A stretch of DNA of 7,710 nucleotides from NCBI GenBank assembly GCA_035685445.1, contig DASSAK010000013.1, positions 1-7,710 of the forward strand, written 5' to 3'. A program made the translations under genes and the position numbers. This stretch comes from DRGT01 sp035685445. GTDB taxonomy: Archaea > Thermoproteota > Nitrososphaeria > Nitrososphaerales > Nitrosopumilaceae. A model generated the notes under the pieces. It was not told the DNA's origin. It did not search any database and saw only the letters and a list, made by a program, of their open reading frames with translations. Below, piece by piece: positions 1 to 6,197 of the stretch (position 1 is the first letter of the stretch; each line of letters opens with the position of its first letter).

Positions 1-1478
1 CCTCTATTAGTTGGGTATCCAGACCAAGTTTGTTCAAGCAAACCTCCTTCACCATAATAGATTGATCTTTGTTTAAAGAATTCACCACTATCAACGATTT
101 GACCATCAGTTGCCTCTAATGTTAAAAATCCATTTGGAACGTGAGTGTATACAAGATGTTCGTTATACCATCTATCAGTTAAGGCAACAGATGTTGGCAA
201 AATAGGTTTCATAGAGGCTGTCCAATACAACTTGTTATCAAAACGAAGAATATCGTTATCTTCAAATTCTACATATGGAATCAAACCAATTTCTGGTTTT
301 AATTTTGCAAATGCAGCCGTCCAATCCCATAGTCGAATTACATCTAGAACATCATTATTTTGTTTCACATAATTTTGTATATTATTAGGAGAAATTGATT
401 GAAGTTTTACTTGGTGAGTGTTTTCAACAATTTTATCTAATTCTGCCAAGTATCTGTTTACTCCAATTTGTTGTGCAGTGTAGGGTCCAAGAAATTCAAT
501 TTTTCTTGCATCGGCAATGCTGGTATTGACCGACATTAATCCGCCAACAATTATTGCAATGGCAATTATAGTTAGAATTCTGATATAGACATCACGTTTT
601 AGCATGTGTGTTAGAACGCGTGCCCTGATTCGATCAAGAAACGCAAAAGCAATCAGAGCAAATCCAATTACCAAAGTTCCAGCAATGGCATATCTTGTGT
701 TATAATCAATTTCATCTGTAAAAAATAAGTTAAAGCCAGCCCAAAGTACTCCAATACCCATAACTGCCTCAATTGATGAGACATAGTTTAGGTATCGTGG
801 TTTTCCTTCTGATGAATCATGAATGTACGAGGTTACAACATTAATTATTGTATGCAAACCAACATACAATACTAAACGGAGACCAATGGCAGCAAGAATC
901 GGTGGAATTAAAATCACCAATGCCGGGATCATTGGAACAACTTGTTCCGTTGCATATGAGGAATCTGTTGGAGGAGTGATAAATGGTAACGAAAATAAAG
1001 TTGGTAGATTTTCTATGCCAAGATTATTTCCATCAATAAATTCTATTGCTGCAAAACCAAACATGACGTTTGCAAAAAATGCACCAAAAAGAAGAACTTT
1101 TGTAACCTGCCAGATAACAAATTGGAGCGGACTTAGTTTGTAATCATGAAAACTTTGAATATTGTTTGCAATTGGTTCTCTGCTGCTACTTCGACCAAGA
1201 AATGAAATTGCAGTGTTGATACCATACCAGAAAATTGAGGATCTGGCAGCAATGTTCACTCTAACAAGTGCAATAGCAGCAAGAATTACTGCAGAAACAA
1301 CTGCATAGTAAAGTGGTTTTGTGAATTTATCTTCAAATTCACTAAAATTCATTGATAGGGCTACGCCTTGGTTTCCAACTATGGCAAAAATTATCAGTCC
1401 TATAGCAACAACTATACCTATACGAATATACTTTCCAGCATCAGGTGGTGTAGTTTTTTCATTAGCGGCACTATACAA
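1..1478 (-). CDS. UPF0182 family (COG1615) multi-pass membrane protein, C-terminal part missing at window edge
   Basis: Reading the minus strand gives an open frame of about 492 codons that leaves the window at position 1. Hydrophobic segments lie at about residues 18-38, 56-76, 120-146, 183-220 (probably two), 233-254, 261-283 and 291-312. A soluble region follows. It contains EFLGPYTAQQIGVNRYLAEL, RLWDW (382-386), NEHLVYTH (about 439-446) and IYYGEGG (473-479). This order of helices and motifs matches UPF0182: about seven helices, then a large exposed domain with RLWD, HLVYTHG and YYGE signatures. Family members are usually about 900-1000 residues, so roughly half is present. No biochemical function is established for the family. 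There is no in-frame ATG before residue 43, and starting there would delete helix 1; TTG at 1478 (or 1484) is therefore preferred. The gene lies about 120 bp after priS on the same strand and probably has its own promoter. Family call is firm; the start is uncertain. Confidence 0.85.
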   Translation of the reverse strand, partial: MYSAANEKTTPPDAGKYIRIGIVVAIGLIIFAIVGNQGVALSMNFSEFEDKFTKPLYYAVVSAVILAAIALVRVNIAARSSIFWYGINTAISFLGRSSSREPIANNIQSFHDYKLSPLQFVIWQVTKVLLFGAFFANVMFGFAAIEFIDGNNLGIENLPTLFSLPFITPPTDSSYATEQVVPMIPALVILIPPILAAIGLRLVLYVGLHTIINVVTSYIHDSSEGKPRYLNYVSSIEAVMGIGVLWAGFNLFFTDEIDYNTRYAIAGTLVIGFALIAFAFLDRIRARVLTHMLKRDVYIRILTIIAIAIIVGGLMSVNTSIADARKIEFLGPYTAQQIGVNRYLAELDKIVENTHQVKLQSISPNNIQNYVKQNNDVLDVIRLWDWTAAFAKLKPEIGLIPYVEFEDNDILRFDNKLYWTASMKPILPTSVALTDRWYNEHLVYTHVPNGFLTLEATDGQIVDSGEFFKQRSIYYGEGGLLEQTWSGYPTNR

Positions 1479-1500
1479 AATCAACTTGACTTATTTTGTC

Positions 1501-1510
1501 ATTAATTAAT
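1501..1510 (-). promoter_or_regulatory. Possible TATA-like element for the UPF0182 gene
   Basis: The perfect 10-bp palindrome ATTAATTAAT is centred about 27 nt before the TTG codon at 1478, the spacing expected for a leaderless archaeal transcript. The same bases overlap an ATG that opens a three-codon frame ending in TAA. The region is AT-rich generally, so the call is weak. Confidence 0.35.
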
Positions 1511-1543
1511 GTCTTACCTAATTTTGTGCCTAGTGTGATTTTG

Positions 1544-1553
1544 AGAAAAAATC
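1544..1553 (-). terminator. Possible T-rich terminator after priS
   Basis: On the minus strand a run of six T at 1551-1546, followed by CTC, lies about 50 nt past the priS stop and before the UPF0182 promoter candidate. Archaeal termination commonly uses U-runs without a stable hairpin. The base composition makes such runs frequent, so confidence is low. Confidence 0.3.
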
Positions 1554-1600
1554 AGTTATTATGAGAATTTTTTTCAAGAAGTTTCTTGGAGATGAAATTT

Positions 1601-2722
1601 CTAAGCAGAAGTTGCTAAACCTTTACAAATCATATAGATTGCGGCAGATTTAGGAATGGTGACTTTGTCATTTTGATATGGCCCATATTTTTTGTTCTTT
1701 AATTCAAAAGATGATGGACAATTTGCCATAACCTCAGTTGGTTTATCATCAATAAAGCACGCATCATAAAAGGGATTAAATTCATCTAGGTTTTCGCATA
1801 TTTGTTTAGTTAATCCGCTTTTACTGTTTAATGAGCCAGGGAGTCTGAAAATTCTGTGTATGTCCATTGTTACGTTGGGATCTATTTTTACACCAATTTG
1901 GTTTCTTGCATCTTCTAGTTTATTTTGAAATGCTGAATAACCATTTGATAAAATTTGCGTAACAACTTTTGGTCGTTTTGATTTAGAAACAAAAAGATAT
2001 TTTGCTAATCGCCCACGCCAACCACTTTCGTTAAGGTCCAGAAGAGATGATTTATCCGGTTTAAATCTATTAAATCCAAAAGTTTCAGGAATTGTTCCAC
2101 GAAACATTAGATAGTCAACTAGTTCGGCTCGTTCTCTTGAACCAAGTTTTTGATATTGAGTGTTGTTAGCATACACATGAAAACCTTCATTTCCTGAAAA
2201 ATATACTTGAATATTTTTTTGCTCAACTCCTAGATCGTCAACTAGAATGTTGGATAGTTTTTTTACTTCGTCTTTAGCTCCTTGAATACAGTTTTTACAT
2301 GTTAATGATTTGTGTTCAAGTTTTTTGGATTCACAATTTGGACATTGAGATTGTTTTTGAAAAACATGTTCGCATAACTGACATTTTATGCATGTATGTT
2401 CTGGTCTACAATCAAGATCTAGATCTTTAGAGTCAATATCAAAAATTAGGTCTGCTTCTTTCCAATCTTTTTCTGGCATTGGAAGATTTGGAAAGGAGTA
2501 ATATGCATTTGAGCAATAAACATCTGAAGGATTGTTATTCATCAGTATTAATCGTAGTTCATTGTCATTTTTTACTGTAAGATGTCTTATCATTCCAGAA
2601 TTGAATTGTTGATATCCAAATTCTCTTTCTGACGTCCTAGTTGGTACATGAATTAAATCAAAATGATCAAAATAATATTTTTTGAAAGAATCTTCTAATA
2701 ATTTTAAATCTTTTTCATGCAT
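1601..2722 (-). CDS. priS: DNA primase small (catalytic) subunit PriS
   Basis: This is the catalytic subunit of the archaeal/eukaryotic-type primase, which synthesises primers with PriL for DNA replication. The 373 residues show the family signatures in order: REFGYQQF at 33-40; the metal-binding acidic pair in DLIFDID (D95, D97); a cysteine-rich zinc region from C111 to C145; SGNEGFHV at 176-183, matching the SGRRGxH nucleotide-binding motif; and D281 or D287 before HRIFRLPGSLNSKSGL at 289-304, which carries the third catalytic acid and the conserved RLPGSL motif. The length is normal to slightly long for the family, the excess being partly the zinc region with seven cysteines (C111, 114, 117, 127, 130, 142, 145). 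The ATG overlaps the end of priL by 8 nt (ATGCATGA), so the two are almost certainly co-transcribed and translationally coupled. The identification is secure. Confidence 0.96.
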   Translation of the reverse strand: MHEKDLKLLEDSFKKYYFDHFDLIHVPTRTSEREFGYQQFNSGMIRHLTVKNDNELRLILMNNNPSDVYCSNAYYSFPNLPMPEKDWKEADLIFDIDSKDLDLDCRPEHTCIKCQLCEHVFQKQSQCPNCESKKLEHKSLTCKNCIQGAKDEVKKLSNILVDDLGVEQKNIQVYFSGNEGFHVYANNTQYQKLGSRERAELVDYLMFRGTIPETFGFNRFKPDKSSLLDLNESGWRGRLAKYLFVSKSKRPKVVTQILSNGYSAFQNKLEDARNQIGVKIDPNVTMDIHRIFRLPGSLNSKSGLTKQICENLDEFNPFYDACFIDDKPTEVMANCPSSFELKNKKYGPYQNDKVTIPKSAAIYMICKGLATSA

Positions 2723-3743
2723 TTACAGTCTTTTTCTTTCCAAATTGGAGCGGGTTAATTATTCTATCACATTCTGGAATTGCATAACAAAGATTTTGAC
2801 TTTGAAGTTTTTCACAAGATGGGCAAGAGTATTTTGTTCCACTACCAGAACTGCCAGCAAGATGATTTAGTTGATACAAAGTAATTTTTTCATTGTAATC
2901 AGGCGCATTTTTGAATAAAGGTGCTATTTGTTCAACTGATTGTCCTCTTCCTAAAAGAAATGTTGCAAGCATGAATCTTCCTGAATGGGGCAAATTTTCA
3001 CCTTTTTCCAATTCCTCAATTGCATGTTTGATGCATGGAGGATATTCTCCAGATGAAATGGTGGTGGTAGGAAATTTTTTTGATAGGACTGTTAATCGTT
3101 TAATTTGTTCATTAAAAGCATCAGATATTGTAGGAATTGATGCGTTTTGAATTTTTGAATTGATGTAATTTCCAATCTCTTTTCTTACCAGTCTAACTGT
3201 TTCGTGCGAGGTCAAAAAGACTAGTCCATTTTCAACTCGCCTGTTTACTAACTTCCATTCTCTTTCATGAAAATCAACAGAATGCTTTAGGTAATCAGAG
3301 GTTGGAATTACAAAATAATCGTCATTTTTTTCCACAGTCATTGAAAATAGATTATGGAGAATTTGGGTTGCTAAATCCTCTCTTTCAGAAATATTTGCTA
3401 AATCTTTTTCTAAATATTTTTCAGCTCTTCTTGCTTCGGCTAGTGCAAATCTTCTGATTAAAGAATGCATGCCACTTAGTTTTAGCAAAACTACTGCAAG
3501 CAGAAATGAAAATACCTCTCTTGGTAAGGAATGATCTTTTGTAGCAAGGTCATTTTCAATATCAGATTTGTATATTTTACCTTCTGCAGCTGTTTCAATT
3601 CTATGTACTGCTTTATCAACAATTAATTTCAAATCAGGATCCGAGGCAAATTGATCAAGTGTAAAGCCTTTATCCTTTAGATATTGACCGGCATCTGCCA
3701 AAAATGGATACTTGGCCATTTCATCCTGACCTAGATTTAACAT
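2715..3743 (-). CDS. priL: DNA primase large (iron-sulfur) subunit PriL
   Basis: PriL is the regulatory subunit that binds PriS and supports primer initiation through a C-terminal iron-sulfur domain. Of the 342 residues, about 1-215 form the helical N-terminal domain. The C-terminal half is diagnostic: PPCIKHAIEELEKGENLPHS from 235, then GRFMLATFLLGRG (255-267), PDYNEKITLYQLNHLAGSSG (281-300) and a cysteine cluster. Likely 4Fe-4S ligands are C237, C310, C319 and C325; C307 forms an extra CxxC with C310. The length fits archaeal PriL. ATG 3743 is chosen because a TATA-like element lies about 24 nt upstream, suggesting a leaderless message. A second in-frame ATG at 3719 (residue 9) would give a start at MAKYPFL and cannot be excluded. 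This is the first gene of the priL-priS unit. Confidence 0.94.
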   Translation of the reverse strand: MLNLGQDEMAKYPFLADAGQYLKDKGFTLDQFASDPDLKLIVDKAVHRIETAAEGKIYKSDIENDLATKDHSLPREVFSFLLAVVLLKLSGMHSLIRRFALAEARRAEKYLEKDLANISEREDLATQILHNLFSMTVEKNDDYFVIPTSDYLKHSVDFHEREWKLVNRRVENGLVFLTSHETVRLVRKEIGNYINSKIQNASIPTISDAFNEQIKRLTVLSKKFPTTTISSGEYPPCIKHAIEELEKGENLPHSGRFMLATFLLGRGQSVEQIAPLFKNAPDYNEKITLYQLNHLAGSSGSGTKYSCPSCEKLQSQNLCYAIPECDRIINPLQFGKKKTVNA

Positions 3744-3760
3744 GTCATTTCATGCAAATC

Positions 3761-3772
3761 TTTACTTAAAAA
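3761..3772 (-). promoter_or_regulatory. TATA-like promoter element for priL-priS
   Basis: On the minus strand TTTTTAAGTAAA is centred about 24-26 nt before the priL ATG at 3743, the usual distance for an archaeal TATA box driving a leaderless transcript. No Shine-Dalgarno sequence is visible before that ATG, which agrees with leaderless initiation. Confidence 0.5.
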
Positions 3773-3792
3773 TCTGGTTCAGAAATTAATTT

Positions 3793-3805
3793 TTTGTAAT
3801 ACAAA
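3793..3805. promoter_or_regulatory. Perfect palindrome between divergent promoters, possible operator
   Basis: TTTGTA-A-TACAAA is an inverted repeat with perfect 6-bp arms around one base. It sits between the TATA-like element of priL-priS (about 20 bp away) and that of nfo (about 25 bp away). This is a plausible site for a dimeric regulator serving both directions. The region is AT-rich, so a chance palindrome is possible, and no known operator is recognised. Confidence 0.3.
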
Positions 3806-3830
3806 GCAATGCTACAATGTAATATGCTGG

Positions 3831-3840
3831 TTTAAATTAT
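3831..3840 (+). promoter_or_regulatory. TATA box of nfo
   Basis: TTTAAATTAT is centred about 26 nt before the ATG at 3861, the spacing for a leaderless archaeal transcript whose first base is the A of the start codon. It also argues against the upstream in-frame TTG at 3846, which would lie only about 10 nt from this box. Confidence 0.6.
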
Positions 3841-3860
3841 GTAATTTGGGGCACACTTTA

Positions 3861-4700
3861 ATGCAGATCGGCTGTCATGTTTCAATTTCTGGTTCAGTCG
3901 ATAAAGCTGTTGATAATGCAGTAGAAAGAGAATGCACAGCATTTCAAATTTTTACACGTAGTCCTAGAAGTTGGCATGCAAAAAAACTTGCAGAGATAGA
4001 TATCAAAGTCTACAAGAAAAAACTTGATGACAGTGATATTGATAGACTTGCTACAGTTGCACATATGCCATACTTGCCAAATCTTGCAACTCCTAACCAA
4101 GATGCATATTCTAAATCAGTTGATACTTTACAAAGAGAGGTTGAAAGATGTGGTAAATTAGGGATTCCATATCTTGTTACTCATCTTGGTAGCCATCTTG
4201 GAACGGGGGAAGAAAATGGAATAAAGAGACTTGTAAAAGGATTAGAAAAAGCCGCTGAAATAAAAAATGATGTAATGGTTTTACTTGAAAACACAGCAGG
4301 TCAAAAAAATTCTGTCGGTTCTGATTTTAAGCAACTTGCAGAAATATTTTTTGCATTAAAACCTGCAAAACGATTTGGAGTTTGTTTTGATACATGTCAT
4401 ACCTTTGCTGCAGGATATGACCTACGAACAAAAAAAACAGTGAAAGATACTTTGCATAAATTTGAAGAAGCTGTTGGTTTTGAATACTTGAAGATTCTAC
4501 ACCTTAATGATTCTAAAGGAAGATTGGGTTCTCAAGTAGACAGGCATTATCATATTGGTCTTGGTGGAATTGGAAATGAAGGACTTGGCGAAGTAGTAAA
4601 ATTCATGAATAAGAAGAAAATTCCAATCATTTTGGAAACTCCGATTGATGATATTCGTGATGATTTTGAAAATATCAGAGCAGCAAGGGAGCTTGCATAA
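3861..4700 (+). CDS. nfo: Endonuclease IV (AP endonuclease, xylose-isomerase-like TIM barrel)
   Basis: The enzyme cleaves DNA 5' of abasic sites and removes blocked 3' ends in base excision repair. The 279 residues have the usual family length, and all nine trinuclear zinc-site ligands are visible with E. coli Nfo spacing: H68 (AHMPYLPNLATP), H108 (VTHLGSHLGTG), E143 (LLENTAGQ), D177 and H180 (GVCFDTCHTFAAGYD), H214 (ILHLNDSK), D227 and H229 (DRHYHIG), and E259 (IILETP). The N terminus, GCHVSISGSVDKA with QIFTRSPRSW, is also typical. The start is ATG 3861, supported by a TATA box 26 nt upstream; an in-frame TTG at 3846 would add five residues before the conserved MQIGCHVS beginning. It diverges from the primase genes and is followed at 32 nt by glyS, with which it may form an operon. 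Confidence 0.95.
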   Translation: MQIGCHVSISGSVDKAVDNAVERECTAFQIFTRSPRSWHAKKLAEIDIKVYKKKLDDSDIDRLATVAHMPYLPNLATPNQDAYSKSVDTLQREVERCGKLGIPYLVTHLGSHLGTGEENGIKRLVKGLEKAAEIKNDVMVLLENTAGQKNSVGSDFKQLAEIFFALKPAKRFGVCFDTCHTFAAGYDLRTKKTVKDTLHKFEEAVGFEYLKILHLNDSKGRLGSQVDRHYHIGLGGIGNEGLGEVVKFMNKKKIPIILETPIDDIRDDFENIRAARELA

Positions 4701-4705
4701 TTAAG

Positions 4706-4714
4706 AATTTATTT
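4706..4714 (+). promoter_or_regulatory. Possible secondary TATA-like element before glyS
   Basis: AATTTATTT is centred 23 nt before ATG 4733 and 26 nt before ATG 4736. It could drive a leaderless glyS transcript of its own, in competition with the co-transcription model suggested by the adjacent GGAG. The match is weak. Confidence 0.25.
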
Positions 4715-4721
4715 CATTAGT

Positions 4722-4725
4722 GGAG
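4722..4725 (+). promoter_or_regulatory. Shine-Dalgarno-like GGAG of glyS
   Basis: GGAG lies 7 nt before ATG 4733, a good ribosome-binding spacing. Other genes here have TATA elements at leaderless distance and no such site. Its presence suggests glyS is translated as an internal cistron of an nfo-glyS message, and favours ATG 4733 over the adjacent ATG 4736. Confidence 0.45.
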
Positions 4726-4732
4726 TCAATTT

Positions 4733-6193
4733 ATGATGAATTATGATAATGTAATGAAACTAGCTTTAGAAAGAGGATTTTACTTTCCAAGTTGTGAAGT
4801 TTATGGAGACGCACAAGCTGGATTTTGGGAATATGGTCCAACAGGTGTTGGTTTTAAAAACAAATTCCTAGAATTGTGGAGACGTGAACTTGTTAGGCGC
4901 GACAACATGTTAGAAATTGATGGTTCCCAAATAATGTCTCAATCAGTTTTTGAGGCATCTGGACATCTATCAAGCTTTGCGGATCCAATAATCAAATGTA
5001 AAAAATGTAAATCAACATTTAGAGCAGACAAGTTAATTTCTGAAACAACAAAGATTGAGATTCCTGAAAGTGCAGATTTGTCAGACTTTGAAAAAGCAAT
5101 TTCTGAAAATAATTTGAAATGTCCAAGTTGTTATGGTGATTTTGAAAGTGTTACAAAATTTAACATGATGTTCAAAGTTGGAATTGGTCCTGATGGAGAG
5201 CCTGCATATCTCAGGCCAGAGACCTGTCAATCTATTTTTGTTGATTTTCCAAGGTTGTTCAAAACAATGCGTGGCAAGCTTCCTATAGGAATCGCACAGA
5301 TTGGAAAAAGTTTTAGAAACGAAATTGCGCCAAGACAGAGCCTATTAAGATTAAGAGAATTTTATCAGGCAGAAATTGAGATTTTTTGCAATCCTAACAA
5401 ATTAAATGATATTGAAAAATTTTCAGAGATTCAGGATACTGAGATTAGAATTCAACTTGAAGATGAGCCAAAAAAAATGACATGCAAAGAGGCAGTGGAA
5501 TCTGGAACAATACCAAACAAGTTTGTTGCATATTATCTTGGAATTTTAACTGAATTCTATGAAAAAACAGGAATTGATATTGAGAAAAGTAGATTTAGAA
5601 AATTGGGAGAAAAAGAAAAGGCGTTTTATGCAGAGATTGCGTTTGACTTTGAGGTGCAAACAACAATTGGATGGCTTGAGCTTGTTGCCTGTAATTACAG
5701 ATCTGATTATGATTTAGGAAGTCATGCAAAAAAAAGTAAAGAAAAATTTGAAGTAATGGATGATGATGCCAAAGTTCTTCCTCATGTCTTTGAAATTTCA
5801 ATGGGAATTGATAGAAGTTTGTATTCTATTTTAGAGCATAGCTTACGTGATGATAAGGAAAATGAAAGAATTGTTTTGTCGCTAAAACCATATTTAGCTC
5901 CTGTTCAGGCGGGAGTTTTATCGTTGGTGAAAAAGGATGGTCTTAAAGAAAAAACTGATGAAATCTATCATACCATAAAAAGAAAATATGATGTGTTTTT
6001 GGATCATTCTGGGGCAATTGGAAGAAGATATAGAAGATTAGATGAGATTGGTGCGCCTTTTGCAATAACTGTTGATCATCAGACATTAGAGGATCAAACA
6101 GTCACAATAAGAGCTCGTGATTCTATGGAACAAAAAAGAATTAAAATTTCAGAGCTAGAATCAGTTTTAGTTAAAGAAGCATCATTCCCATAG
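4733..6193 (+). CDS. glyS: Glycyl-tRNA synthetase, class II single-chain (archaeal/eukaryotic type)
   Basis: The enzyme attaches glycine to tRNA-Gly in the cytoplasm. The 486 residues show GFYFPSCEVYGDAQAGFWEY near the start with motif 1 at about 36-51 (GPTGVGFKNKFLELWRRE); a zinc-type pair of CxxC sites (C89/C92 and C130/C133); FNMMFKVGIGP (143-153) and RPETCQSIFVDF (161-172); motif 2 FRNEIAPRQSLLRLREF (194-210); GWLELVACNYRSDYDLGSH (313-331); motif 3 EISMGIDRSLYSILEH (354-369); and an anticodon-binding domain from about 380. The RPET segment departs from the common RPETAQGIFVNF, with Cys for Ala and Ser for Gly. A tandem ATG-ATG start follows a GGAG. The TAG stop is 4 bp from the stop of the convergent gene, so its terminator must lie inside that gene. 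Identification is secure; whether the organism has another GlyRS cannot be told here. Confidence 0.96.
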   Translation: MMNYDNVMKLALERGFYFPSCEVYGDAQAGFWEYGPTGVGFKNKFLELWRRELVRRDNMLEIDGSQIMSQSVFEASGHLSSFADPIIKCKKCKSTFRADKLISETTKIEIPESADLSDFEKAISENNLKCPSCYGDFESVTKFNMMFKVGIGPDGEPAYLRPETCQSIFVDFPRLFKTMRGKLPIGIAQIGKSFRNEIAPRQSLLRLREFYQAEIEIFCNPNKLNDIEKFSEIQDTEIRIQLEDEPKKMTCKEAVESGTIPNKFVAYYLGILTEFYEKTGIDIEKSRFRKLGEKEKAFYAEIAFDFEVQTTIGWLELVACNYRSDYDLGSHAKKSKEKFEVMDDDAKVLPHVFEISMGIDRSLYSILEHSLRDDKENERIVLSLKPYLAPVQAGVLSLVKKDGLKEKTDEIYHTIKRKYDVFLDHSGAIGRRYRRLDEIGAPFAITVDHQTLEDQTVTIRARDSMEQKRIKISELESVLVKEASFP

Positions 6194-6197
6194 AAAA

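Noticed and set aside
823..1143. Plus-strand open frame of 106 codons
   Set aside because: It lies opposite the UPF0182 helices, resembles no family I know, and is explained as the antisense shadow of a well-supported gene.
1..1478. STT3-type oligosaccharyltransferase as an identity for the left membrane protein
   Set aside because: No WWDYG motif or STT3 loop is seen, whereas RLWDW, HLVYTH and YYGE fit UPF0182 in order and position.
1573..1589. Inverted repeat CAAGAA-GT-TTCTTG downstream of priS, considered as an intrinsic terminator hairpin
   Set aside because: The arms are 6 bp with almost no loop, and on the priS strand the sequence after it is an A-run, not a T-run, so it does not fit a terminator; it may be chance in AT-rich DNA.
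3801..3829. Repeated CAATG and TGCT words in the divergent promoter as an iteron-like array or replication origin
   Set aside because: The words are only 4-5 bp, irregularly spaced and few; proximity to primase genes alone does not support an origin.
3846..3860. TTG at 3846 as the start of endonuclease IV
   Set aside because: It would add five residues before the conserved MQIGCHVS beginning, and the TATA box lies too close to it; ATG 3861 has correct leaderless spacing.
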